A stretch of 64,000 nt of DNA, from positions 2,108,001-2,172,000 of the forward strand of contig NZ_CP022990.1 in the NCBI RefSeq assembly GCF_002278075.1. The letters run 5' to 3'. Position 1 is the stretch's first letter. Every line of letters begins with the position of its first letter. The position numbers and the translations under genes were made by a program. The notes under the pieces are model-generated. The model was not told the DNA's origin and did no database searches. It worked only from the letters and a program-made list of their open reading frames with translations. Origin of the DNA: Paraburkholderia aromaticivorans (lineage in GTDB: Bacteria; Pseudomonadota; Gammaproteobacteria; Burkholderiales; Burkholderiaceae). Shown piece after piece: positions 47,843 through 58,029 of this stretch.

Positions 47843-48565
47843 ATGGGATATCTGCTGGTGCTGTGCGTGGGATTGCTGGCCGGCACGTTGAGCGGCGTGG
47901 TCGGCACCGGCTCGTCGATGATGCTGATGCCCGTCCTCGTGATGCTGTTCGGTCCGCAACAGGCGGTGCCGATCATGGCGATCGCGGCAATCATGGGCAA
48001 CTTCGGCAAGGTTCTCGCGTGGTGGCGCGAGATCGACTGGCGTGCATGCGGTGCTTACTGCGTGACCGCCGTGCCGGGGGCGGCGCTGGGCGTGCGAACG
48101 CTGCTCGCGTTGCCGCCCCATGCGGTCGAAATCGCGTTGGGCGTGTTCTTTGTCGCCATGGTCCCCACGCGGCGCTGGCTCGCGCGGCGCGCCATCAAGT
48201 TCTCGCTGTGGCAACTCTCGCTGATCGGCGGCGCGGTGGGCTTTCTCACTGGAATCGTCGTGTCGACCGGGCCGATCACGGTACCCGTATTCATGTCGTA
48301 CGGCCTTGTGAAAGGCGCCTTTCTCGCGACCGAAGCGGCGGGCTCGTTGACCGTCTATGCCGCCAAAGTCGCGGTTTTCAATCATTTCGGCGCGCTGCCC
48401 TTGCATGTGGTGATCGATGGCTTGATCACCGGCTCCGCATTGATGGTCGGCTCGTTTGCCGCGCGAACGATCGTGGTCCGGATGAGTCCCGCCACCTTCA
48501 AACTGGTCGTCGACGGCTTGATGCTGTCGTCGGGGCTGTCGCTGCTGTGGGCAGCGGGGCGCTAG
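47843..48565 (+). CDS. TSUP family (TauE/SafE-like) membrane permease
   Basis: Integral membrane protein of 240 residues with seven or eight hydrophobic segments. The family repeat is visible as GLLAGTLSGVVGTGSSMMLMPVL at the N-terminus and VGFLTGIVVSTGPITVPVFM in the second half. TSUP proteins export or import sulfonates, sulfite or related anions; the substrate here cannot be assigned. It stands alone, about 100 bp after the CorC-like gene and convergent with treY, with 33 bp between the stops and no terminator seen there. Confidence 0.85.
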   Translation: MGYLLVLCVGLLAGTLSGVVGTGSSMMLMPVLVMLFGPQQAVPIMAIAAIMGNFGKVLAWWREIDWRACGAYCVTAVPGAALGVRTLLALPPHAVEIALGVFFVAMVPTRRWLARRAIKFSLWQLSLIGGAVGFLTGIVVSTGPITVPVFMSYGLVKGAFLATEAAGSLTVYAAKVAVFNHFGALPLHVVIDGLITGSALMVGSFAARTIVVRMSPATFKLVVDGLMLSSGLSLLWAAGR

Positions 48566-48598
48566 CCCCGGCGAGCAGACGCCTGCAACGCTCGCGGA

Positions 48599-51457
48599 TC
48601 AACTGCGTGGCACGCCGTCCTCCACCAATACCGCGATCGGCATGGCGCCCAGCGCATCGCGCAGATACAACAACCCATTCTCGTCGACCTTCGGCGCAGC
48701 GGGACTCAGCCAGTCGAATAGCGCTCTCGCGGACAGATCGGACGGCATCTCCACCGCCGTGTCCTCCCATTTCGCGGGATCGACCATCGGCACGTTGCCT
48801 TCCTCACCGAGCAAACCGGCAGCGAGCCTGCTCGCCACCACCACGGCCCAGGCATTGCCATGGCGGCGCGCGAACGCGATCACATTCGACGCGTGCTTAC
48901 CGCGCACGGCGAGCGGCAGATATTCGCTTTGACTCAGCAACTCCGGCAAATGCGCCCGCAGCGCGAGCACGCGCTGCACCACCGCGAGCTTCACGCGTCC
49001 ATCATGCCAGGTCGACAGGAATTCGGACGGCGGAGTCTGCGCGAGCCACGCCTCGCGTTTGGCGAAATCGACGGGCCGGCGGTTGTCCGGATCGACCAGA
49101 CTGAAGTCCCACAACTCGGTGCCTTGATAAAGATCGGGAATCCCAGGCGACGCCAACCGCAGCAGCGTCTGCTGCAAGCTATTGAGCGCACCTGCACGGC
49201 CGATTCGCGCGGCGAACGCGGACAACTCCTTCAGGAAACCGTCACGCCGCTGCGGCGCCAGAATGTCGAACAGGAAATCGCGGCAACCGGCTTCGTATGG
49301 TTCGTCTGGAGCGAGCCAGTTGGTTTGCAGCTTGGCCTCGCGCAACGCCTTCAGCTGCCATTGCGCGACGCGTTCGGCGAGTTCCTTCACCCCGGCTTCG
49401 TCGTCCGGTTGCAGATCCGGCGGCCAGCAGCCCACCAGCGTCTGATACAGCATCGCCTCGGCGGCGGGACCGGGCGCCCAGTCGTAGCTCGTGTCCTGGC
49501 CGACGCTGCTGACCGGCTTGCCGTCGAGCGCCCGACGATGCGGCGCATTCAGCGTGGACCACGCGCGCAGTGTCGCGCTCCAGTCCTGCGCAATCTCGCT
49601 CAACACAGCGAGCCGCGCACGCACGTCTTCGCCACGTTTGTGATCGTGCGTGGCGGTCGCGAGCATGGCGTGAGGGAAGCGCTGCGACCGCTCCAGATTC
49701 GACGCGTGAAACTGCTCGACCGACAACGCAAACTCGCCCGGGTCCGAGCCGACTTCGTTGCGCGACAGCAGCCGGCCATAGCGATAACACGCCGTGTCCT
49801 CCACCGCCTTCGCGGCAACCGGCGCAGTCAACTGCGAAAACAGCGTCTGCGCGGTGCGTCCCGCGGAACCGGCATGGCTCGGCGGCGCACCGTTCTGGTT
49901 TTGCTGTTGCGGCGCGCCGCTTCGTCCGGCCGGCGCCTCTTCGGCGCTGCCGCCAAGCCACGCGTTCACACGCTCGAGCGCGACATGGTCCGCGCGAGCC
50001 AGCGACCGTCTCGCGCCCTCCAAAGCCTGGTCGAAATAGACGTTATCCGCCGTGCTGCGCAGACCGTTCTGCGGATAGATTCGATACACCGGAAAATGCA
50101 CGACCAGTTCGGTCAGCACACGCCGCAGGGTGGTGAAGGTGAAATCGCGCGTGGTCAGCGAATCGCGCGCAATGCGATGCAACGCACGTGCAGCGCGGTC
50201 GAGTTCCGCCGAAAGGTTTTCCGCGAGAATCTTGCGGCGCGCGGCGAGGGCTTCGTCGGCGAAACGCGGGCTGCGGCCGGTCAGTTCGGTCCATGTCTGC
50301 GCGAGCGGCTCGGCGCCGGCCGGATCGTGCAGCAGCGCACCCACGTCGTTCATGAAGTCGTAGCCGGTCGTGCCGTCCACCGGCCAATCGTCGCGCAGCG
50401 GTTCGCCACGGCCAAGAATCTTTTCGACCACCACGTACGGGGCGCTGTCGCGAAGTTCGGTGAGACGTTGCCGCAAACGCTGACAGTACTCACGCGGCTC
50501 AGCGAGGCCGTCCACGTGGTCGATGCGCAAGCCGTCCACCACGCCTTCCTGATACAGACGGAAGGGCAGCGCATGCACGGCCTCGAACACTTCGGGCCGC
50601 TCCACACGCACGCCGGCAAGCGTGGAGATATCGAAGAAACGCCTCCAGTTCACCTCGTCGGATGCGGTGCGCCACCACGCCAGGCGGAAGTGTTGCCGCT
50701 CGATCAGACGATGCAGGCGGTCACGCGTGACCGGGTCGTTCGGAGAATACGTTTCCAGTACGAACTCGATCGCCAAGCCGCCGTTCTGCGCGACGAACTC
50801 GCGCAGCATGTCGCGGCCTTCAGCGGCGCGCGGATGATCGGCGGGCTGAGTCGTGAGGCCGTGGAAACGCTCGGCGAGGGCGGTGAGATCGGAGCGGTCG
50901 GCGCTTTGCAGGATCGACGCGTAATCGATCGGACACACTGGAAACACGTGCGGCCCGTAGCCGATATAAAAGCGCCCGATGTCAGCCGCGAAATGCAGTG
51001 CAATGCGGCCAGCCGCCAGTTCCTCGCCGTACGGCGCACCGAGCGTGGGCAGCAGCACCTTGCCGCGCAACGCCGGATCGGGCGAATGCCAGTCCACGTC
51101 GAAGTGGCGCGCGTAGGCGCTGTGACGGCCCCATTCGAGGATATCGAGCCACCAGGCATTGCTGGCGCCGCCGACGCCCATATGGTTCGGCACCGTGTCG
51201 ATGATCAGTCCCATGTCGTGCGCGCGCAGCTTGTCGACGAGGCGCCTGAGGGCCGCCTCGCCGCCGCATTCGGCGCTGACCTGGGTGTAATCGACGGTGT
51301 CGTAGCCGTGCATGGAACCCGGCTCGGCCGTCGTGATGGGCGACGCGTACACGTGGCTGATGCCGAGCGCGGCGAAGTATTCGACGTGCTTCGCGGCATC
51401 GTCGAACGTAAAGCCTCGGTGAAACTGGAGGCGAAGCGTGGAGCGCGGGACGGTCAT
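48599..51457 (-). CDS. treY: Malto-oligosyltrehalose synthase
   Basis: GH13 enzyme of 952 residues that converts the reducing-end maltose unit of a glucan chain into trehalose. The start RSTLRLQFHRGFTFDDAAKHV is the family signature. Catalytic residues are the nucleophile Asp near 311 (DGLRIDHVDGLAEP), Glu near 343 (VVEKILGRGEPL) and the stabilising Asp near 602 (ATATHDHKRGEDV). ATG 51457 overlaps the malQ stop (ATGA). Last gene of the seven-gene glucan/trehalose operon; it works with TreZ, which releases the trehalose. Confidence 0.95.
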   Translation of the reverse strand: MTVPRSTLRLQFHRGFTFDDAAKHVEYFAALGISHVYASPITTAEPGSMHGYDTVDYTQVSAECGGEAALRRLVDKLRAHDMGLIIDTVPNHMGVGGASNAWWLDILEWGRHSAYARHFDVDWHSPDPALRGKVLLPTLGAPYGEELAAGRIALHFAADIGRFYIGYGPHVFPVCPIDYASILQSADRSDLTALAERFHGLTTQPADHPRAAEGRDMLREFVAQNGGLAIEFVLETYSPNDPVTRDRLHRLIERQHFRLAWWRTASDEVNWRRFFDISTLAGVRVERPEVFEAVHALPFRLYQEGVVDGLRIDHVDGLAEPREYCQRLRQRLTELRDSAPYVVVEKILGRGEPLRDDWPVDGTTGYDFMNDVGALLHDPAGAEPLAQTWTELTGRSPRFADEALAARRKILAENLSAELDRAARALHRIARDSLTTRDFTFTTLRRVLTELVVHFPVYRIYPQNGLRSTADNVYFDQALEGARRSLARADHVALERVNAWLGGSAEEAPAGRSGAPQQQNQNGAPPSHAGSAGRTAQTLFSQLTAPVAAKAVEDTACYRYGRLLSRNEVGSDPGEFALSVEQFHASNLERSQRFPHAMLATATHDHKRGEDVRARLAVLSEIAQDWSATLRAWSTLNAPHRRALDGKPVSSVGQDTSYDWAPGPAAEAMLYQTLVGCWPPDLQPDDEAGVKELAERVAQWQLKALREAKLQTNWLAPDEPYEAGCRDFLFDILAPQRRDGFLKELSAFAARIGRAGALNSLQQTLLRLASPGIPDLYQGTELWDFSLVDPDNRRPVDFAKREAWLAQTPPSEFLSTWHDGRVKLAVVQRVLALRAHLPELLSQSEYLPLAVRGKHASNVIAFARRHGNAWAVVVASRLAAGLLGEEGNVPMVDPAKWEDTAVEMPSDLSARALFDWLSPAAPKVDENGLLYLRDALGAMPIAVLVEDGVPRS

Positions 51458-53664
51458 GGCGTATCAGGCTCCGAAGAAGCGTTGGAAGCAGGAACTGAAG
51501 CAGCGGCGGCGCGGCGCTCGCGATCCACCGCGAGCAGGCGGTCGCAGAAGCTGTCGTCCTCGAACAATTCGTCAATCGGCAAGGTGACGCGGCGGCGCCA
51601 GTTCGGATGCTCGTCGATCGAGCCGGGCAGATTCGGCTGCTCGACCTGCGCGAGCAGATCCTCGAGCGGAAAGGTCACCAGCGGGCCGGGCGTCGCGGCC
51701 ACGAAGGCGAGCGCTTCGTCCACGGGCGCGCTGTCGGGTGGCGGCGCGGGAATGTCGTTCGCGGCCACGCCGGCTTGCTGGAACGCGCGCCACAACAACG
51801 CGCGGTCTTTCGCGCGCTCTTGCTGGGCAACTTCCTCGGGGTCGCGGCCGTCGGCGCGCGCCAGCGTCTGGCCGATCCGGTTGCGCCACGTGATGTCGCT
51901 GCCGCGCCACCAGCCGGCTACCGTCGGCAGATCGTGCGTGGTGGTGGTGCCGACCGCATTGCGGTCCCAGGCGGAAGGCGGCTTGAAACCCTTGCCGTCG
52001 TGCGCGCTTTCGAACCACAGCACGCGAATGCCCGCAATGCCGTGTTCTTCGAGCCGCTCGCGAAAGCCGGGCGGCACGGTGCCGAGATCCTCGCCGATCA
52101 CGATCGCGCGATGCCGCCACGATTCGAGCGCGATCAGACGCAGCAGGTCTTCGAGCGGATAGCGCAAGTACGCGCCGTTGCGCGCGCTTTCGCCTTCGGG
52201 CACGAGCCACAGCCGCCGTAAGCCGAGAATATGGTCGATGCGGATGCCGCCGGCATGCGCGAAGGCCGCGCGCAGCATGTCGATGAAGGCGGAAAAGCCT
52301 TGCATGCGCATGGCGCGCGGGGAGAAGGTGGTGAGCCCCCATGCCTGGCCGGCCTGATTGAACAGATCGGGCGGCGCGCCGACCGACACGCCTTGCAGCA
52401 TGTCGTCGCGGTACGACCACGCATGACTGCCAGCGCTATCGCAGCCGACCGCGAGATCGGCGATCAGACCGACGGACATGCCGGCATCGCGCGACGCGTG
52501 CTGCGCGTGCGACAAGCCCTTGGCCGCGAGCCACTGCAGAAACCGATGGAAATCGACCTCGTTGCGATGGGCCTCGGCGAAAGCTTCGACTTCCGGGCTG
52601 CGTGGATCGCGCAACGCCTCGGGCCAATTACGCCAATGTCCATTGCCGCCTTCTTGCGAGAGTTGCGCCGCCTGCAGCGCTTCGAAGCGCGCGTGATCTT
52701 CGAGCGCGCGTCCGGCACGTTCGCAGAAGCCGTGAAATTCCAGCGCGCGAGCCGTGTTCTGCGCGCGATCGTTCGCGCAGAAATGCTCGTACAGAGCGCG
52801 CAAAACCTTGAGCTTCAATACCACCGCGTTCGGCCAGTCGATCAACGGCAAGTCTTCGAGTTTCGACCAGGCGTCGGCGGCCTGCGCGGCTTCAAGCGCC
52901 GCGTGGAACGCGTCTGTGCCGAATACGGCGGCGGCGTCGATATGCGTGACGTTCAACCACAACCGCGACGACGGCGAGTACGGACTGAAGCGGTTCGGCT
53001 CCGCGCTGAACATCGCGTGAGTCGGGCTGACGGCGAGCGCATGCGCGCCACGTTTCGCGCTTTCGACGGCCATCTGTGCCAGCGCCGAATAGTCGCCGAT
53101 GCCACCATCGCCGATGCGGCGCAAGCCATATAACTGCGCGGCGATGCCCCACAGCGGCGGCACGGGCGCATCGTTGCCGGCGTCGTCATCGTGCAGCGTG
53201 CGCCACGCGTCGGCGACGGTGTAGCAGCGCGGCGGCGCGACGGCGAGCGTCACGCGCTGCTCGTTGATCACGAGCGCGTGATAGCCGGGCTCGTCGATCG
53301 GTGCAAGCAAGGCTTCCTCGCCTTTGGGCGCCGTAAACCGGCCGTCGATGATCGAGCCGCTTTCGAGTTCGATCCGATAGTGGCTGCCCGACTTGATCGC
53401 CGCGGCGGGCAGGGCGATGCCGCGCCCCACTTCCGCGGTCATCAGGGGCGGCAGTTTGCGGCCGGACAGTTCGGCCTCCAGAGCAGCGGAACTCTGGCGG
53501 ATTTGCGTGGCGTTGCCGCACGGCAAACCCATCCGTTCGAGCAGCACGGCAAGCGTGGTCTCGGGCACATGCTGCGTCGTATGGTGTGCGTCCTGCCACT
53601 CCACCTCGAAGCCGGCGCGCGAGGCGAGAGTGACGACGGTGTCGTGATGGCGTCGGGTTGTCAC
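51454..53664 (-). CDS. malQ: 4-alpha-glucanotransferase (amylomaltase)
   Basis: GH77 enzyme of 736 residues that transfers glucan segments between maltodextrins. The start is GTG 53664, overlapping the treZ stop (GTGA); the longer frame to 53739 lies within treZ. An N-terminal extension of about 150 residues precedes the catalytic domain, as in E. coli-type MalQ. Catalytic residues are Asp near 476 (IRIDHILGLRRLW), Glu near 523 (VIGEDLGTVP) and Asp near 577 (TTTTHDLPTVAGWW). Located between treZ and treY, it would reshape the short glucans those enzymes leave. Confidence 0.94.
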   Translation of the reverse strand: MTTRRHHDTVVTLASRAGFEVEWQDAHHTTQHVPETTLAVLLERMGLPCGNATQIRQSSAALEAELSGRKLPPLMTAEVGRGIALPAAAIKSGSHYRIELESGSIIDGRFTAPKGEEALLAPIDEPGYHALVINEQRVTLAVAPPRCYTVADAWRTLHDDDAGNDAPVPPLWGIAAQLYGLRRIGDGGIGDYSALAQMAVESAKRGAHALAVSPTHAMFSAEPNRFSPYSPSSRLWLNVTHIDAAAVFGTDAFHAALEAAQAADAWSKLEDLPLIDWPNAVVLKLKVLRALYEHFCANDRAQNTARALEFHGFCERAGRALEDHARFEALQAAQLSQEGGNGHWRNWPEALRDPRSPEVEAFAEAHRNEVDFHRFLQWLAAKGLSHAQHASRDAGMSVGLIADLAVGCDSAGSHAWSYRDDMLQGVSVGAPPDLFNQAGQAWGLTTFSPRAMRMQGFSAFIDMLRAAFAHAGGIRIDHILGLRRLWLVPEGESARNGAYLRYPLEDLLRLIALESWRHRAIVIGEDLGTVPPGFRERLEEHGIAGIRVLWFESAHDGKGFKPPSAWDRNAVGTTTTHDLPTVAGWWRGSDITWRNRIGQTLARADGRDPEEVAQQERAKDRALLWRAFQQAGVAANDIPAPPPDSAPVDEALAFVAATPGPLVTFPLEDLLAQVEQPNLPGSIDEHPNWRRRVTLPIDELFEDDSFCDRLLAVDRERRAAAASVPASNASSEPDTP

Positions 53665-55583
53665 GCGTGGCGCTCCTGTTGGCCTGCAATGCGCGCATCG
53701 TGGTGGATCGCATAGTCGCTCACGTCGCCGGTCAGCCACGCGACGAACGCGTGCGACGGCAAGACGTCGACGTCGACCTGTTCGCGCACGCGCGGCGGCG
53801 TTTCGAAAATCACTTTGCCGGCCGGCGTCCCGGTCAACGCGACGTTCTCTTTCGAGAGATTCAGCGCCACCGACAACGTCTCGCCGTCAGCGAGTTTCCA
53901 GCGGGCGATCAGCGCATTGGCATCGCCGCCGTTCGCTGCGTTCAGCACGGTCACGCCGCATGCCTTGCTATGTTTCAGGCGCGGTGTGATCAATTTGGCG
54001 CGGACCGCCAGCGCGGATTTGTAGAAGTGCATCCAGTCGAGCCGGTCTTTCGCTTCTTCGTCGTTGTGCTGCGGTGTTTCATCCGGCGCGGGCGGCGACG
54101 ATGCAGCGAACGTCTTTACGTCGTTCGGATCGGGAATCTGCGCGCGCCGTTTCTCGTCGCTGAACGACGAAAAGCGCGCGAATTCGCGGCGCCGGCCTTC
54201 GCGGACCGCATCGGCGAGGTCGCCCTGGTAGTCGGTGAAAAACAGGAAGGGCTGCGTCGAGCCGTATTCCTCGTCCATGAATAGCAGCGGGATTTGCGGC
54301 GACAGCAGGAGCAAGCCGGTGGCGGCGCGCAGCGCATCGTCCGAGGTCAGCTTGCGCAGGCGCTCGCCGAACGCGCGGTTGCCGATCTGATCGTGGTTCT
54401 GCAGGAACATCACGAACGAGGTTGGCGGTAAATGGCCGCTCGCTTCGCCGCGTGGCTTGCCGTCGTGAATCGGCGACGGGTCGCCCTGATACGCGAAGCC
54501 TTCCGACAGCACGCGCGCGAGGCGGCGGATCGGCTGGTCCTCATACGCGTGGTAATAGCCTTCCGTTTCGCCGGTCAACAGCACGTGCAAGGTGTTGTGC
54601 GCGTCGTCGTTCCACTGTGCGTCGAAATGCGTGTCCAGCAGGCTCGCACTGTTGTGCTCGTTTTCCAGCACCAGATGCACATGGCGGCCGTGCTGCACTT
54701 TCGCGCGGATATGATCGGACAATTCGCGCAGCCACGCATGATTGTCGATGGCGTGGACCGCGTCGAAACGCAGGCCGTCGATACGATATTCGTTGATCCA
54801 GTAAATGGCGTTGTCCGTAAAGAAATCGCTCACTTCACTGCGCTCGAAATCGATTGCCGGCCCCCACGGCGTGTGCGTGCCTTCGCGGAAAAACGAGCGG
54901 GCGTACTCATGCAGATAATTGCCGTCCGGTCCGAAGTGGTTGTAGACCACGTCGAGAAACACCATGAGGCCGAGACCGTGCGCGGCGTCGATCAGCGCTT
55001 TCAGATCTTCGGGGCGGCCGTATGCGGAGTCGGGCGCGTACGGCAACACGCCGTCGTAGCCCCAATTGTGCTTGCCGGGAAAGTCGTTCAGCGGCATCAG
55101 CTCGATGGCGGTGACGCCGAGCGCGGCGAGCGCCGGCAGGCGTTTCTGCACGCCCGCGTAACCGCCCATCGCGCCGACGTGCAATTCGTACAGCACGGTT
55201 TCTTCCCAGGGCCGGCCATACCAGTCCGTGTGTTCCCAGCGGTACGCGCGCGGATCGATGACTTCGCTCGGTCCATGCACGTCTTGCGGCTGGAAGCGCG
55301 AAGCCGGATCGGGCACCGCATGTTCGCCGTCGAGCCGGAAGCGGTACAACGTGCCCGCGCCGCTGTCGATAGCGGTCTCGAACCAGCCATTGCCGGCGGG
55401 CGTCATTTCGTGTGCGCCTTGGGCGGGTCCGTTTTCGATTTCCACCTGAACGTGCTTGCACGAAGGCGCCCAGAAGCGAAACCGCGTGCGCGGTTTCGTG
55501 CCCGCCGCGCCGATGAGCTGCGCGCCGAACGGCAAACAATGCGCGTAATGATGCGCATGGGGATCAATCGGACTTTCGGACAT
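53661..55583 (-). CDS. treZ: Malto-oligosyltrehalose trehalohydrolase
   Basis: GH13 enzyme of 640 residues that cuts trehalose from maltooligosyl-trehalose made by TreY. It has an N-terminal CBM48-like domain (RFRFWAPSCKHVQVEIE) and the catalytic barrel with nucleophile Asp near 273 (DGLRFDAVHAIDN), Glu near 306 (LVLENEHNSAS) and Asp near 396 (MFLQNHDQIGNRAFG). ATG 55583 begins the gene 121 bp after glgX; malQ overlaps its end. Confidence 0.95.
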   Translation of the reverse strand: MSESPIDPHAHHYAHCLPFGAQLIGAAGTKPRTRFRFWAPSCKHVQVEIENGPAQGAHEMTPAGNGWFETAIDSGAGTLYRFRLDGEHAVPDPASRFQPQDVHGPSEVIDPRAYRWEHTDWYGRPWEETVLYELHVGAMGGYAGVQKRLPALAALGVTAIELMPLNDFPGKHNWGYDGVLPYAPDSAYGRPEDLKALIDAAHGLGLMVFLDVVYNHFGPDGNYLHEYARSFFREGTHTPWGPAIDFERSEVSDFFTDNAIYWINEYRIDGLRFDAVHAIDNHAWLRELSDHIRAKVQHGRHVHLVLENEHNSASLLDTHFDAQWNDDAHNTLHVLLTGETEGYYHAYEDQPIRRLARVLSEGFAYQGDPSPIHDGKPRGEASGHLPPTSFVMFLQNHDQIGNRAFGERLRKLTSDDALRAATGLLLLSPQIPLLFMDEEYGSTQPFLFFTDYQGDLADAVREGRRREFARFSSFSDEKRRAQIPDPNDVKTFAASSPPAPDETPQHNDEEAKDRLDWMHFYKSALAVRAKLITPRLKHSKACGVTVLNAANGGDANALIARWKLADGETLSVALNLSKENVALTGTPAGKVIFETPPRVREQVDVDVLPSHAFVAWLTGDVSDYAIHHDARIAGQQERHA

Positions 55584-55704
55584 GATTCGTCACCATTCAA
55601 TTTTACTTTCGAGCCGCGTATTGACGTGCCGATCGCAATCGCGATACCTGACGCGCAATGAAGCGACCGCCCTGCCTGTTCCGTTGTCTCGCCGCCGCCG
55701 CGGT

Positions 55705-57924
55705 CTAAGCGGTCGGCGATGCGTCGCCAATGGGCGGATGCGCACCCGGATCGGGCGGAAGCGCCGTCAGAAGCCGTGGCCCGTGCTGCGGGCCGGGTTT
55801 CCAGCCCGCCTGCCAGTCCGCTTCGCCCACCGGTTGCGCGGCCAGCATCACGAGGCTATGCGCCGCCACTTCGACCTCTGACACCGCCAGCCGGTGCGGC
55901 GCGCTCTCCGGTTCAGCAGTGTCTAACAGCACATGCCATTCCAGGTGCGGAGCGGGAGGCGAAAACCGCAGTGTTTTATCGTTGGCGTTGAGCATCATCA
56001 ACAATACTTCTGTTTCGCCGTTCAAGCCTGGTCCGGCGCGACGCAATGTGAACGCGCGGCCCTCGGGATCCTGCCAGGCTTCGATCGTGAGCGGATCGCC
56101 GCGTTCGTCGAACCAGCCGACGTCGAACAGGCCAGGCAACACTTCTCGATCGCCGAACAAAAAGCGCGTTTCCCGCAACAGCGGATGCTGCTTGCGCAGC
56201 GCGATCACGCGCGCCACGAACGCGCTCATCTGACGGCCGTCCGGCGATTCCGCGCGTTCCCAGTCGAGCCATGACATTTCGTTGTCCTGGCAGTACGCAT
56301 TGTTGTTGCCGTGCTGCGTGCGCAGCGATTCGTCGCCGGCCAGCATCATCGGCGTGCCGAGCGCCATCAACAGCGTGGCGATCAGCGAGCGGGCCACGCG
56401 CTTGCGGGTGGCGAGAATCGCGGGATCGTCGGTCTCGCCCTCGGCGCCCCAATTGCGGCTGCAATTCTCGTTGTGGCCGTCGTTGTTGTCCTCGCGATTC
56501 GCTTCGTTGTGCTTCTGCTCGTAGGCGGTTACGTCGGCCAACGTAAAACCGTCATGCGACGTGACAAAATTGACCGACGCCCACGGCTTCCTGAAGCGTC
56601 GGTTGAACAAATCGGCCGAGCCGGTCAGGCGCGCGGCGAGATCGGGCCGCAAGCCGGCGTCGCCGCGCCAGAAACGGCGCACGGTGTCGCGAAAACGATC
56701 GTTCCATTCGCCGAAGCCGGGCGGATGATTGCCGAGCTGATAACCGCCCGGCCCGATATCCCACGGTTCGGATATCAGCTTGCGTTGCGACAGGATCGGG
56801 TCCTGACGCAACGCGTCGAAGAAGCCGGAGCCGGGATCGAAGCCGTGTTGCTCGCGGCCGAGCGTGACGCCGAGATCGAAACGGAAACCGTCGATATTGA
56901 ATGCCGTGGACCAGTAGCGTAGCGAATCCATCACCATTTGCAGCACGCGCGGATGCGGCAGATTCACGGTGTTGCCGCAGCCGGTGTCGTTGATATGGTG
57001 ACGCTCGTCGCCGGGAATCAGCCGGTAGTAGCTGGCGTTATCGAGGCCGCGCCACGACACGGTCGGGCCCATCTCGTTGCCTTCGCAGGTGTGGTTGTAG
57101 ACCACGTCGAGAATCACCTCGATGCCGGCCGCGTGCAACTGGCGCACGGCAATGCGCATTTCGTCGAGCCGGTGCGTGCTCAGGTAAGACGGCTCGGGCG
57201 CAAAAAAGGCCGCTGTGTTGTAGCCCCAGTAGTTGCGCAGACCGCGTTCCACCAGAAAGCGGTCGTTGAGAAACGCATGCACGGGCAGCAATTCGACGGC
57301 GGTCACGCCGAGTTTCAGCAGGTGGTCGATGAACTCCGGCGAAGCCAGCGCCGCGAACGTGCCGCGCTCGTGCTGGCGCAAATCGGCGCGCAGCATCGAC
57401 GCGCCGCGCACATGCGTTTCGTAGACGATGGTTTCGCCCCACGGCACGTTCGGCCGCTTGTCGTGCGACCAGTCGAATGCTTCGTCGATCACCACGCACT
57501 TCGGCATGGCGGGCGCGGAATCGCGCCGGTCGATGGAAAGATCCGCGCGATTCGAATGCACGCGATAACCGAACAGCGCGTCCGACCAGCGAAACTGTCC
57601 GACCAGCTTGCGCGCGTAAGGATCGAGCAGCAGCTTGTGCGGGTTGAAGCGATGCCCATGCTGCGGCTGATACGGCCCGTGCGCGCGAAACCCGTAGGCG
57701 GTGCCCGGATGCGCGTTGGGCAGGTAGCCGTGCCAGACTTCGTCGGTGCATTCGGGCAGTGTGAAGCGGCGGATTTCCTTGCGCCCGGTGGGATCGAACA
57801 GGCAAAGCTCGATTTTCTGCGCGTTCGCCGAGAACACCGCAAAGTTGACGCCGAGGCCATCCCAGCTGGCGCCGAGCGGATAGGGCGAGCCGGGCAGAAG
57901 CCGGTCGGGCATTGCATGCGACAT
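55705..57924 (-). CDS. glgX: Glycogen debranching enzyme
   Basis: GH13 isoamylase-type enzyme of 739 residues that hydrolyses alpha-1,6 branches. The CBM48 start is SPYPLGASWDGLGVNFAVFS. Catalytic residues are Asp near 349 (VDGFRFDLGVTLG), Glu near 385 (LISEPWDIGPGGYQLG) and Asp near 456 (FVTSHDGFTLADV). It also has YNHTCEGNEMGPT, typical of GlgX/TreX. It lies 105 bp after glgB with a strong hairpin between, and 121 bp before treZ. It would feed linear chains to TreY and MalQ. Confidence 0.95.
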   Translation of the reverse strand: MSHAMPDRLLPGSPYPLGASWDGLGVNFAVFSANAQKIELCLFDPTGRKEIRRFTLPECTDEVWHGYLPNAHPGTAYGFRAHGPYQPQHGHRFNPHKLLLDPYARKLVGQFRWSDALFGYRVHSNRADLSIDRRDSAPAMPKCVVIDEAFDWSHDKRPNVPWGETIVYETHVRGASMLRADLRQHERGTFAALASPEFIDHLLKLGVTAVELLPVHAFLNDRFLVERGLRNYWGYNTAAFFAPEPSYLSTHRLDEMRIAVRQLHAAGIEVILDVVYNHTCEGNEMGPTVSWRGLDNASYYRLIPGDERHHINDTGCGNTVNLPHPRVLQMVMDSLRYWSTAFNIDGFRFDLGVTLGREQHGFDPGSGFFDALRQDPILSQRKLISEPWDIGPGGYQLGNHPPGFGEWNDRFRDTVRRFWRGDAGLRPDLAARLTGSADLFNRRFRKPWASVNFVTSHDGFTLADVTAYEQKHNEANREDNNDGHNENCSRNWGAEGETDDPAILATRKRVARSLIATLLMALGTPMMLAGDESLRTQHGNNNAYCQDNEMSWLDWERAESPDGRQMSAFVARVIALRKQHPLLRETRFLFGDREVLPGLFDVGWFDERGDPLTIEAWQDPEGRAFTLRRAGPGLNGETEVLLMMLNANDKTLRFSPPAPHLEWHVLLDTAEPESAPHRLAVSEVEVAAHSLVMLAAQPVGEADWQAGWKPGPQHGPRLLTALPPDPGAHPPIGDASPTA

Positions 57925-57976
57925 GATTCCCCTTCCTGTTCTGATTGTTGAACGCTATCGTGGGACTTCATGCAAC

Positions 57977-58012
57977 GAGCGCGCGGCGCGCAATGTCGCA
58001 CGCCGCGCGCTC
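57977..58012 (-). other. Strong hairpin between glgB and glgX
   Basis: A perfect 12-bp stem GAGCGCGCGGCG (57977-57988) / CGCCGCGCGCTC (58001-58012) has a 12-nt loop. No T-tract follows on the minus strand, so it more likely marks an RNA processing or stability boundary within the operon than a terminator. Confidence 0.85.
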
Positions 58013-58029
58013 GCCTTACAGCAGTTGCG

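Noticed and set aside
48860..52162. A 1100-codon open frame antisense to treY and malQ
   Set aside because: It spans two genes with clear GH13/GH77 catalytic residues, is Arg/Gln-rich without any recognisable domain, and has no start context.
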